DNA of 10,423 nt. Origin: Clostridia bacterium (GTDB taxonomy: Bacteria > Bacillota > Clostridia > Oscillospirales > CAG-272). Below, piece after piece: positions 5,137 to 10,423 of the stretch; position 1 is the first letter of the stretch, and each line of letters opens with the position of its first letter. The stretch is from contig JAFTLM010000293.1 in the NCBI GenBank assembly GCA_017455945.1, forward strand, positions 1 through 10,423, in the 5' to 3' direction. The notes under the pieces are model-generated. The model saw nothing but the letters and a program-made list of their open reading frames with translations. It did not search any database and was not told the origin of the DNA. Position numbers and translations under genes: made by a program.

Positions 5137-6654
5137 TCAAAATTTTGTCGAAGAAAAGTCTTTATACACTCCGAAAAAGGCTGTCACGGCAGACAGCACC
5201 GCGGAAGCTGTTCCGACGATGAGAAGTTGTGTCCAGCCGCCCATACGGCAAACCGACCTCAAAAGCAGGCAACACACGGCGGCAAGAAGTGCCGCAAAAA
5301 AGGTTCTTAATATCGGAACGAAAAAGCGTTTTGGCGAACAGGAAAAAACTCTCCCCGCAAAAATCGGAACGGCTACCGAATACCATATTATCTGAGAAAG
5401 ACAGGAAAGTGCAGCCAATCCTATGGCTCCCAACGGAGAAAAATACGCCACAAAGAGTGCCGACGCCAGAGACACGAAGCTTGCACCGAGAAAGATAAGC
5501 GACAGCTTGCGTGTTCGGTTCATCACCATAGCCACGTGGATTATGGGGGTGGCACAGGCGAGCGAAAGAATCGGCAAAACGAGAAATACAGACAAAACTA
5601 TAAGCAAAGGGCTCGATTTGTTCCCGAGCCAAAGGGCAAAGAAATCACCGCAAAAAACACAGCCGACGGGCACCGAAACAGCGGCAAAATAGCCCACCAC
5701 CCGTTGGTCGCGAACCAGTGAATCCCGCAAGCGTTTGCTCTCGCCCCGCGCAAAGCATTTGGCACTGATTGGCACAAAGATTGCGGCAAGGGTAAGAATT
5801 ACGCCGCTCAAGGAGTTTGAAAAGACGAACGCCACCGAATACGTTCCCGATATTTCGGGCTTCAAAAATATATTTGAGACAACGAGGAAGGCACCGCTCA
5901 TCATAACCGAAGCTATGTGATTGAACGAATACCACAGCCCCGAAGCCGAAAGCTGACGCACGGAGGAAATTGAAAAAAGCTTTTTTGAGAGCTTAAGTGA
6001 CGGCACAAATTTCTTGGTTGCCGCCACCTGCAAAAGCAGAGAAACAAGGCTTGAAGAGAGCATAGCTATCCCCACGCCTGCCATTGAGGGCTTAAAGAGT
6101 TTAAGCAGTAAAAGCAGTGTCCCCGCCTTCGTCACAGCCCCCGCAAGCCTCTGCCCCGCCCTAATATCGAGGCGGTTTGTGATATAATAGACGCTTCCGA
6201 AAGCCGCAGCCACCGCATCTGAAATCACCGAAAGGAAGGCAAGCGTCATAAAGATACAGACGTCTCCTGTAGCACCGCTCGGAACCGACAAAAAGCGGTA
6301 AGAAAACGCCGAGGCTATCAACATAGGAGCCAACAGCACCGACGAAAGTATCAAGTTTGAAAAAAAGGCTGTGGAAAAATATTTTGACGCTTCGCTAAAA
6401 TTTCCTCTTTCGGCTTCTATGGCAATATACCGTGAAGAGGTGGAGTTGATTATTCCGAAAATCACGGCGAAAACGGTTGCCAGTTCAAGCACCACGGGAT
6501 ACAGCCCGTACAGCTCCAAGCCAAGTCTGTCAATCAGAAAAGGGGTAAGCAACAGTGCGATTCCTGCGGAAACAAGGTGCTCTGAAATTCCGCAGATGAA
6601 ATTAAAAACGATTCTTTTGGAAGAACGCACTTCGGAAACAAGCGTTTGATTCAT
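5137..6654 (-). CDS. Wzx-type oligosaccharide flippase (MOP superfamily)
   Basis: The 505-residue protein has about 12 to 14 predicted hydrophobic segments along its whole length. It opens with the arrangement of MOP/MATE-fold polysaccharide exporters: SSKRIVFNFICGISEHLVSAG, then LLLTPFLIDRLGLELYGLYPV (about 34-54), where an LG-x-YG-type motif is usual. Such proteins flip undecaprenyl-linked oligosaccharides across the plasma membrane for capsule, O-antigen-like or teichoic-type glycans. The start has GGAGGA at 6661-6666, six bases upstream. Upstream on the same strand, after a terminator, are a nucleotidyltransferase-like gene and wecB, which fit a surface-glycan locus. No clear promoter stands out in 6667-6748. 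Specificity cannot be read from the sequence, and lipid II or other MOP cargo remains possible. Confidence 0.88.
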   Translation of the reverse strand: MNQTLVSEVRSSKRIVFNFICGISEHLVSAGIALLLTPFLIDRLGLELYGLYPVVLELATVFAVIFGIINSTSSRYIAIEAERGNFSEASKYFSTAFFSNLILSSVLLAPMLIASAFSYRFLSVPSGATGDVCIFMTLAFLSVISDAVAAAFGSVYYITNRLDIRAGQRLAGAVTKAGTLLLLLKLFKPSMAGVGIAMLSSSLVSLLLQVAATKKFVPSLKLSKKLFSISSVRQLSASGLWYSFNHIASVMMSGAFLVVSNIFLKPEISGTYSVAFVFSNSLSGVILTLAAIFVPISAKCFARGESKRLRDSLVRDQRVVGYFAAVSVPVGCVFCGDFFALWLGNKSSPLLIVLSVFLVLPILSLACATPIIHVAMVMNRTRKLSLIFLGASFVSLASALFVAYFSPLGAIGLAALSCLSQIIWYSVAVPIFAGRVFSCSPKRFFVPILRTFFAALLAAVCCLLLRSVCRMGGWTQLLIVGTASAVLSAVTAFFGVYKDFSSTKF

Positions 6655-6748
6655 ATTTTCTCCTCCGAGACAAAAAATTCAATATTTCTCTTGTCTATTC
6701 TTTCCCAAAAAGATATTTTTTATTTGCTCAAATTAACTTTCAACGCAA

Positions 6749-6777
6749 AACACCGACGTCTGAACAACGTCGGTGTT
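6749..6777 (-). terminator. Terminator of the wecB-nucleotidyltransferase operon
   Basis: A perfect 10-bp stem (AACACCGACG 6749-6758 with CGTCGGTGTT 6768-6777) has a nine-base loop and on the minus strand is followed by a short T-rich tail (TTGCGTTG directly after GTGTT). It starts 17 bases after the nucleotidyltransferase stop. This implies that the flippase is at least partly transcribed separately. Confidence 0.75.
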
Positions 6778-6794
6778 AAAGGTCGTATTGTCAA

Positions 6795-7964
6795 TCAAGG
6801 CTCCAGTCCAAGCGACGTCAAGAGCTTTGTCGTTCTGTCTACCTCTGATTCTTTTATTGAATCGGAAACCTTCATTTCCTTCGCAAAGCGCTTTGTTCCA
6901 CCCTTGAAAAGCAGAGCGAACCATCTCCTGACTTGGTACACCGGATACAGCCACGGATGCTTTTGCAGCGATGGATACTGCTCTTTAAGCTTTCGGGGCG
7001 AAAGGAAAATTCTCGACAAAACGTATGCGAACTTCCCTTTCCGTTTGGTATACTCAACGGTTATCGCATTGTCAAGAGTTCCGTAAGCACCGCCCATAAG
7101 TACATAGCGTTCAAGATCCTCGGTAATCTCACTGTGTTTGCCGTTTCCGAACCAAGCCGAGGCAAGCTCGGTCACGGCATCGGAAAATTTAACCAATCCC
7201 GTCTCTTTCAAAAAGCGGTTTTGGCTGCCGAATATAAATTCGGGGTACTTTGACATAACAAACACGTCCAGAACAGCTTTCACTCCGCATCCACCGTGCT
7301 TCAGATGCTTTGCCGCGTGTGCAATATGGTAAAAAGCAAACGTCTCGGGCGACAGAAAATATCGGTATTCCGCGTCTGTGCCTTTCTCGGCTGTCTCCCA
7401 AGCCAACGCCGTAAGGTTTGGAAGATATTCCTCGTCGTCCAAGCGGAAATGAAGCTCCAGGTGAACCCCGGAGGGGGTAAAGAGAGACACGTCGCGGTTG
7501 CTTTTCTTATCAACGGTATAGTTAAGCTTTTCAACAAGCAGCGCAACGGCACCGCCGCAGGCTTCCTCTTTTACAAGAATATCTATATCACAGCTCATTC
7601 GCAGGTGACGCTCCGGATAAAGGTCGCGGATAACCGAACCCTTAAGAGGAATATGAGATATCTTGTTTTCGTCAAACAGACGGCACACGGAGTCGAGCTC
7701 CGCATCAAGTCTGTCCACGCGGAATATCGCCTTCAATTCCTCTTTTGTAATTGCGTCGGAAAGTCTTTGATTTTCCGTGATTATTCCGAGTTTTTTAAGT
7801 CCTTCTGCAACAAAGTGCACCATATCGTGAAGCTCTGCAAGCGAACAGACTTTGGCAAGATTTTCGGGTTTTTGCAAGCTTTCGGAGAGTGTGGCAACGT
7901 CAAATCCGCCCTCGCCCATAGCGGCACGGACCAGTGCGAAAAAATTCTCTTTGGTGTTCTGCAT
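6795..7964 (-). CDS. Nucleotidyltransferase-fold protein, PF14907 (NTP_transf_5)-like
   Basis: This 389-residue protein carries the core of the uncharacterised nucleotidyltransferase family often found in polysaccharide clusters. It has LKGSVIRDLYP (107-117), then SCDIDILV with the metal-binding pair D126 and D128, and a third carboxylate at E170 in VHLELHFRL. A histidine-rich helix (HIAHAAKHLKHGG, 213-225) follows, as in relatives. The C-terminus has an aromatic, basic segment (WLYPVYQVRRWFALLF) that could touch the membrane. AAGGAGG at 7971-7977 supports the start. It lies 21 bases after wecB, so the two are co-transcribed. The transferred nucleotide and acceptor are unknown, and no established reaction should be assumed. 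The glycan context is inference from neighbours. Confidence 0.8.
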   Translation of the reverse strand: MQNTKENFFALVRAAMGEGGFDVATLSESLQKPENLAKVCSLAELHDMVHFVAEGLKKLGIITENQRLSDAITKEELKAIFRVDRLDAELDSVCRLFDENKISHIPLKGSVIRDLYPERHLRMSCDIDILVKEEACGGAVALLVEKLNYTVDKKSNRDVSLFTPSGVHLELHFRLDDEEYLPNLTALAWETAEKGTDAEYRYFLSPETFAFYHIAHAAKHLKHGGCGVKAVLDVFVMSKYPEFIFGSQNRFLKETGLVKFSDAVTELASAWFGNGKHSEITEDLERYVLMGGAYGTLDNAITVEYTKRKGKFAYVLSRIFLSPRKLKEQYPSLQKHPWLYPVYQVRRWFALLFKGGTKRFAKEMKVSDSIKESEVDRTTKLLTSLGLEP

Positions 7965-7985
7965 AACTCTCCTCCTTATTTTTAT

Positions 7986-9083
7986 TTACAGTATTTTTTC
8001 AAGTATATCGGCTATCTTTTCCGAGGCTTTTCCGGTTCCGAAAACCTCGCTTGAACGTGCGGTTTTCAAATATTTCTCGCTGTCCTCATAAAGCGAAACA
8101 AACTCGTTGTACACGGTATCCGCATCGCATCCGACAGCCCTCAGAACGCCTGCTCTTACTCCTTCGGGGCGTTCGGTCACGTTTCGCAAAACGAGGGTGG
8201 GAACTCCCAGTGCCGCCGCCTCCTCCTGTATTCCGCCCGAATCGGTCAAAATTACGTAGCTTCTCGCCATAAGATTGTGAAACACCGAAAGCTCAAGAGG
8301 CTCGCAAAGTATGATGTTTTCTGTGTTTCCAAGCTCCAAGCAGGCGATTTTGGAAACGGCAGGATTCTTATGTACAGGACAAATAACGCACAGCTCTCTG
8401 TATTTCTCTGCTATCCGTCTGACCGCGGAATATATGTTATACAACGGTTCCCCTATATTTTCTCTTCTGTGTGCGGTAAGAAGCAGAACCCGTTTCTTTT
8501 TGGCTATGTCGGTCAGTGGGTGCGAAAAATTCTCTTTAACCGTTGATTTCAGGGCGTCTATTCCCGTATTTCCCGTTACAAATATATTTTTTTCTTCGAC
8601 TCCCTCTCGCAAAAGATTTTCTTTAGCGCTCTCGGTAGGTGCGAAGTGAAGCGACGCTACTGTATCAATAAGCCTTCTGTTGAACTCCTCGGGAAAAGGC
8701 TCCTTCAAATTGTAGGTTCTCAACCCCGCCTCCACGTGGCCTATGGGAATCTTTTGATAAAAGGCGGCAAGTGCCGCGGCAAACGCCGTGGTGGTGTCAC
8801 CGTGAACCAAAACCAACGACGGGAGGCTATCCTTAAACAAACGCGAAGCCTCGCAGAGGACACGTTCGGTTATATCCGACAGCGACTGCCCCTCACGCAT
8901 CAAATTCATATTGACGTCGGGCACCACGCCGAAGCCGTCCAGAACTCCGTCAAGCATCTCTCGGTGCTGCCCCGACACAATGATTTCGGTTTGCAGGATT
9001 TTTCTTGATTTCAGCTCGTTTATCAGCGGACAGAGCTTTATCGCCTCGGGACGCGTCCCAAAAACAAAAGATATTTTTTTCAT
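7986..9083 (-). CDS. wecB: UDP-N-acetylglucosamine 2-epimerase, non-hydrolysing
   Basis: The 365-residue protein is full length for the WecB/MnaA family, which interconverts UDP-GlcNAc and UDP-ManNAc in the cytoplasm for teichoic-acid linkage units or capsule. Diagnostic blocks are present: FGTRPEAIKLCPL (8-20), SGQHREMLDG (37-46), VHGDTTTA (93-100), GHVEAGLRT (115-123), PFPEEFNR (129-136), LTAHRRENIG (202-211), PVHKNP (236-241) and TDSGGIQEEAA (280-290), which binds the nucleotide. The ATG is fixed by the conserved KKISFVFGTRPE start, although the ribosome binding site is weak (GGCGG about eight bases upstream) and can be folded into a leader hairpin. It leads a two-gene operon with the nucleotidyltransferase-like gene. 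The symbol mnaA would be equally valid. Confidence 0.95.
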   Translation of the reverse strand: MKKISFVFGTRPEAIKLCPLINELKSRKILQTEIIVSGQHREMLDGVLDGFGVVPDVNMNLMREGQSLSDITERVLCEASRLFKDSLPSLVLVHGDTTTAFAAALAAFYQKIPIGHVEAGLRTYNLKEPFPEEFNRRLIDTVASLHFAPTESAKENLLREGVEEKNIFVTGNTGIDALKSTVKENFSHPLTDIAKKKRVLLLTAHRRENIGEPLYNIYSAVRRIAEKYRELCVICPVHKNPAVSKIACLELGNTENIILCEPLELSVFHNLMARSYVILTDSGGIQEEAAALGVPTLVLRNVTERPEGVRAGVLRAVGCDADTVYNEFVSLYEDSEKYLKTARSSEVFGTGKASEKIADILEKIL

Positions 9084-9153
9084 ACGTTTACCGCCAAGCT
9101 TTGAATTTTACGGTAACCTCTGAAAAAGCACGCCGAATAGCCCGATTTCAGAG
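9084..9153 (-). promoter_or_regulatory. Structured 5' leader of wecB
   Basis: Two stems can form in the transcript. CTCTGAAA (9146-9153 on the minus strand) pairs with TTTCAGAG (9118-9125) across a 20-base loop. TTACCG (9111-9116) pairs with CGGTAA (9088-9093) across a 17-base loop. The second stem covers the region just before the wecB ATG, where the weak GGCGG lies. No known riboswitch class is recognised. Confidence 0.4.
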
Positions 9154-9188
9154 ATTGCCTTATATCAAAAATATGCGGAAAAATCAAA

Positions 9189-9203
9189 AAATATCAGATA
9201 TTT
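9189..9203. promoter_or_regulatory. 15-bp palindrome at the wecB start site
   Basis: AAATATC (9189-9195) and GATATTT (9197-9203) flank a central base. The predicted wecB start site is near 9204, so a protein bound here would sit at +1 to +16. The arms are A/T-rich in A/T-rich DNA, so chance cannot be excluded. Confidence 0.35.
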
Positions 9204-9210
9204 ACACTTA

Positions 9211-9239
9211 ATTTTATCATACAAGCCCTTTTTTGTCAA
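9211..9239 (-). promoter_or_regulatory. wecB operon promoter
   Basis: On the minus strand TTGACA (9234-9239) and TAAAAT (9211-9216) are separated by 17 bases, with an extended -10 TG one base before the -10. A start near 9204 gives a leader of about 120 bases, long for a housekeeping gene and consistent with the structured leader described separately. Confidence 0.8.
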
Positions 9240-9274
9240 CCGTTTTTACGCTGTTAGTAATTTAATGGCAAAAA

Positions 9275-9294
9275 CTTGTTGACAAATCAACAAG
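9275..9294. promoter_or_regulatory. degV operator O1
   Basis: The 20-bp near-palindrome CTTGTTGA-CAAA-TCAACAAG contains the degV -35 hexamer. In this copy the symmetry extends outward by AAAAA and TTTTT (9270-9299, 13-bp arms). It is identical to O2 at 9316-9335. The TTGA-N4-TCAA core resembles MarR-family operators in general form. The regulator is not in the window. Confidence 0.75.
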
Positions 9295-9307
9295 TTTTTG
9301 GTATAAT
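9279..9307 (+). promoter_or_regulatory. degV promoter (perfect consensus)
   Basis: TTGACA (9279-9284) and TATAAT (9302-9307) have a 17-base spacer and an extended -10 TG at 9299-9300. The start would be near 9314, two bases before operator O2, giving a leader of about 138 bases. A promoter this strong that is embedded in repeated operators is normally held down by a repressor. Confidence 0.9.
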
Positions 9308-9315
9308 GATAAAGG

Positions 9316-9335
9316 CTTGTTGACAAATCAACAAG
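9316..9335. promoter_or_regulatory. degV operator O2
   Basis: This is an exact second copy of the 20-bp O1 palindrome, starting 41 bp (about four helical turns) downstream and just past the predicted start site. The symmetry here stops at the 8-bp arms. Binding at both copies would block polymerase from each side of the -10, and equal helical phase would allow contact between the two dimers. Confidence 0.75.
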
Positions 9336-9451
9336 GCGTGAAGCTTTAAAAGTTTCATAAACTTATCAAAAAAGGGAATAAATAACTACACAACTCCATA
9401 AAACAAATCCTATCGCCAAAACCGAATTTTATTACAGAACAGGAGTAATCT

Positions 9452-10288
9452 ATGAGAAAATTTAAAATCGTTGCCGACTCGTCTTGCGACCTTTTTGAGC
9501 TTAAAAACACAGAATTTGCCTACGCGCCTATGAAGGTCATTACTGCCGACAAGGAATTTGTTGACGACAGAGCGCTTGACGTGGAAGATATGGTAAGCTA
9601 TCTGTACAAATACAAAGGCAAATCCAAGTCATCCTGCCCCAATACGGCGGACTGGCTGAACGCCTTCGGAGATGCGGACGACATTTTTTGCGTAACCATT
9701 ACCAGCGGACTTTCGGGAAGCTATAATTCCGCCTGTGCCGCAAAGCAGATGTTCGAATCGGAAAATCCGGGAAAACGCGTACACGTATTTGATTCGCTTT
9801 CCGCAGGTCCGGAGCTTGTGCTGATAATTGAAAAAATCGAAGAATGCATCAAATGCGGTATGGATTATGAGGACATATGCGACAAAGTACATCAGTATAT
9901 GAAAAAAACCGGGCTTCTCTTTATCCTGAAATCGCTGAAAAACTTTGCCAACAACGGCAGAGTCTCCCCCATTGTCGCCAAAATTGTGGGCATTGCGGGC
10001 ATCTGTATTGTCGGAAAAGCAAGCGAACAAGGCACCCTTGACCCAAAGCACAAATGCAGAGGAGAAGGGCGTTCTCTCGAAACCCTGGTAAAAGAGCTTG
10101 AATCGGAAGGCTTCAATTCGGGAAAGGTAAGCATCGGTCACTGCCGGAACGAAACCGCCGCAGAGCAGTTGAAATCTCTGATTCTTTCAAAATTCAACGC
10201 CGCAAAGGTTGAGATACACCAATTAAAAGGCTTATGCAGCTTCTACGCCGAAAATGGCGGTGTGCTGGTCGGCTTTGAAAAAGCATAA
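9452..10288 (+). CDS. DegV family protein (FakB-like fatty-acid-binding protein)
   Basis: This 278-residue protein is full length for the DegV family, which holds a fatty acid in a deep pocket and, in the FakB members, presents it to kinase FakA for phosphorylation. Landmarks are VADSSCDL (7-14), the TSGLSGSYNSA block (about 84-94), VFDSLSAGP, FANNGRVSP (about 166-174) and the C-terminal FYAENGGVLVGFE. AGGAG at 9441-9445 lies six bases before the ATG. It is a single-gene transcript with its own strong, operator-flanked promoter and a terminator. No fakA is nearby, so a role as a FakB subunit is inferred from the family and not shown. Regulation by a MarR-type lipid-responsive repressor would fit but is unproven. 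Confidence 0.93.
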   Translation: MRKFKIVADSSCDLFELKNTEFAYAPMKVITADKEFVDDRALDVEDMVSYLYKYKGKSKSSCPNTADWLNAFGDADDIFCVTITSGLSGSYNSACAAKQMFESENPGKRVHVFDSLSAGPELVLIIEKIEECIKCGMDYEDICDKVHQYMKKTGLLFILKSLKNFANNGRVSPIVAKIVGIAGICIVGKASEQGTLDPKHKCRGEGRSLETLVKELESEGFNSGKVSIGHCRNETAAEQLKSLILSKFNAAKVEIHQLKGLCSFYAENGGVLVGFEKA

Positions 10289-10311
10289 CAAAGAAATATG
10301 ACCAATCAAAA

Positions 10312-10358
10312 AGGTAACCCCAAAAGCTCACGTTCCCTCCGTGACCCCGGGGTTACCT
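10312..10358. terminator. Bidirectional terminator between convergent genes
   Basis: AGGTAACCCC (10312-10321) pairs with GGGGTTACCT (10349-10358). An inner stem TCACG/CGTGA (10328-10332, 10340-10344) lies inside. A T-run follows on the plus strand (10363-10368) and TTTTT follows on the minus strand, so it can end both degV and the convergent gene. Confidence 0.85.
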
Positions 10359-10359
10359 A

Positions 10360-10423
10360 TTATTTTTTGAATTTGTTTATTATCGCCTCGGCGGTTTTCA
10401 GTCCGTCAACGGCAGAGGAAACG
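10360..10423 (-). CDS. 3' end of an unidentified convergent gene
   Basis: On the minus strand the window edge opens into 20 codons, VSSAVDGLKTAEAIINKFKK, ending with TAA at 10360-10362 directly beside the bidirectional terminator. Codon use and the lysine-rich end look like a genuine C-terminus. The ending SSAVDGLKTAEAII somewhat recalls the C-termini of flavin-dependent oxidoreductases, but 20 residues are too few to name a family. Confidence 0.6.
   Translation of the reverse strand, partial: VSSAVDGLKTAEAIINKFKK

Noticed and set aside
5129..5138. The palindrome GAGAATTCTC at the flippase stop codon
   Set aside because: It has no loop and no adequate stem to act as a terminator, and a 10-bp palindrome of this composition is plausible by chance.
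7296..8054. A 252-codon plus-strand open frame opposite the nucleotidyltransferase gene
   Set aside because: It is antisense to a gene with recognisable active-site motifs, crosses the wecB-nucleotidyltransferase gap, and has no supporting start signals.
9629..10141. A 170-codon minus-strand open frame opposite degV
   Set aside because: DegV motifs run through the whole plus-strand gene; the opposite frame has no recognisable content.
1..10423. CRISPR arrays, toxin-antitoxin pairs, restriction or phage-defence genes
   Set aside because: No regularly spaced repeats were seen, and every substantial open region is explained by metabolic, surface-glycan, regulatory or mobile-remnant genes.

Overview
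The window looks like Bacillota chromosome, most likely an anaerobic gut-type Clostridia. The grounds are AAGGAGG-type ribosome binding sites, near-consensus sigma-A promoters with 17-base spacers, a tRNA with an encoded CCA, and clostridial-type mobile-element proteins. I ran no searches, so the taxonomy is inference.

Left part (1-3760): an arabinose-utilisation pair, abfA (GH51 alpha-L-arabinofuranosidase, minus strand) and an AraC-family regulator (plus strand), is transcribed divergently from two interlocked promoters. It is bracketed by dead mobile-element pieces. On the left is the N-terminal stub of a RepA/AAA_25-like ATPase, which ends inside the abfA terminator hairpin. On the right is a large serine recombinase missing its catalytic domain and carrying further deletions and a frameshift.

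Middle (3740-4215): an intact tRNA-Leu(CAG) on the minus strand with its own promoter and terminator. About 140 bp beyond its 3' end is a second copy of the last 20 bases of the same tRNA, again followed by an intrinsic terminator. This is the arrangement left by integration at a tRNA 3' end, or by a decayed tandem tRNA.

Right-middle (4214-9083): a minus-strand surface-glycan group. Reading with transcription it runs wecB/mnaA (UDP-GlcNAc 2-epimerase), a PF14907-like nucleotidyltransferase, an intrinsic terminator, a Wzx-type flippase, and then a separately promoted membrane protein with an HExxH motif. The epimerase would make UDP-ManNAc and the flippase would move a lipid-linked glycan. No glycosyltransferase is in the window.

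Right end (9084-10423): a 368-bp divergent intergenic region carries the wecB promoter with a structured leader, and a consensus degV promoter flanked by two identical 20-bp palindromic operators. Then come degV (FakB-like fatty-acid-binding protein), a bidirectional terminator, and the last 20 codons of a convergent minus-strand gene.

I see no CRISPR array, toxin-antitoxin pair or recognisable defence system. The most informative signals are the regulatory architectures at abfA/araC and at degV, and the mobile-element scars around abfA-araC and tRNA-Leu.
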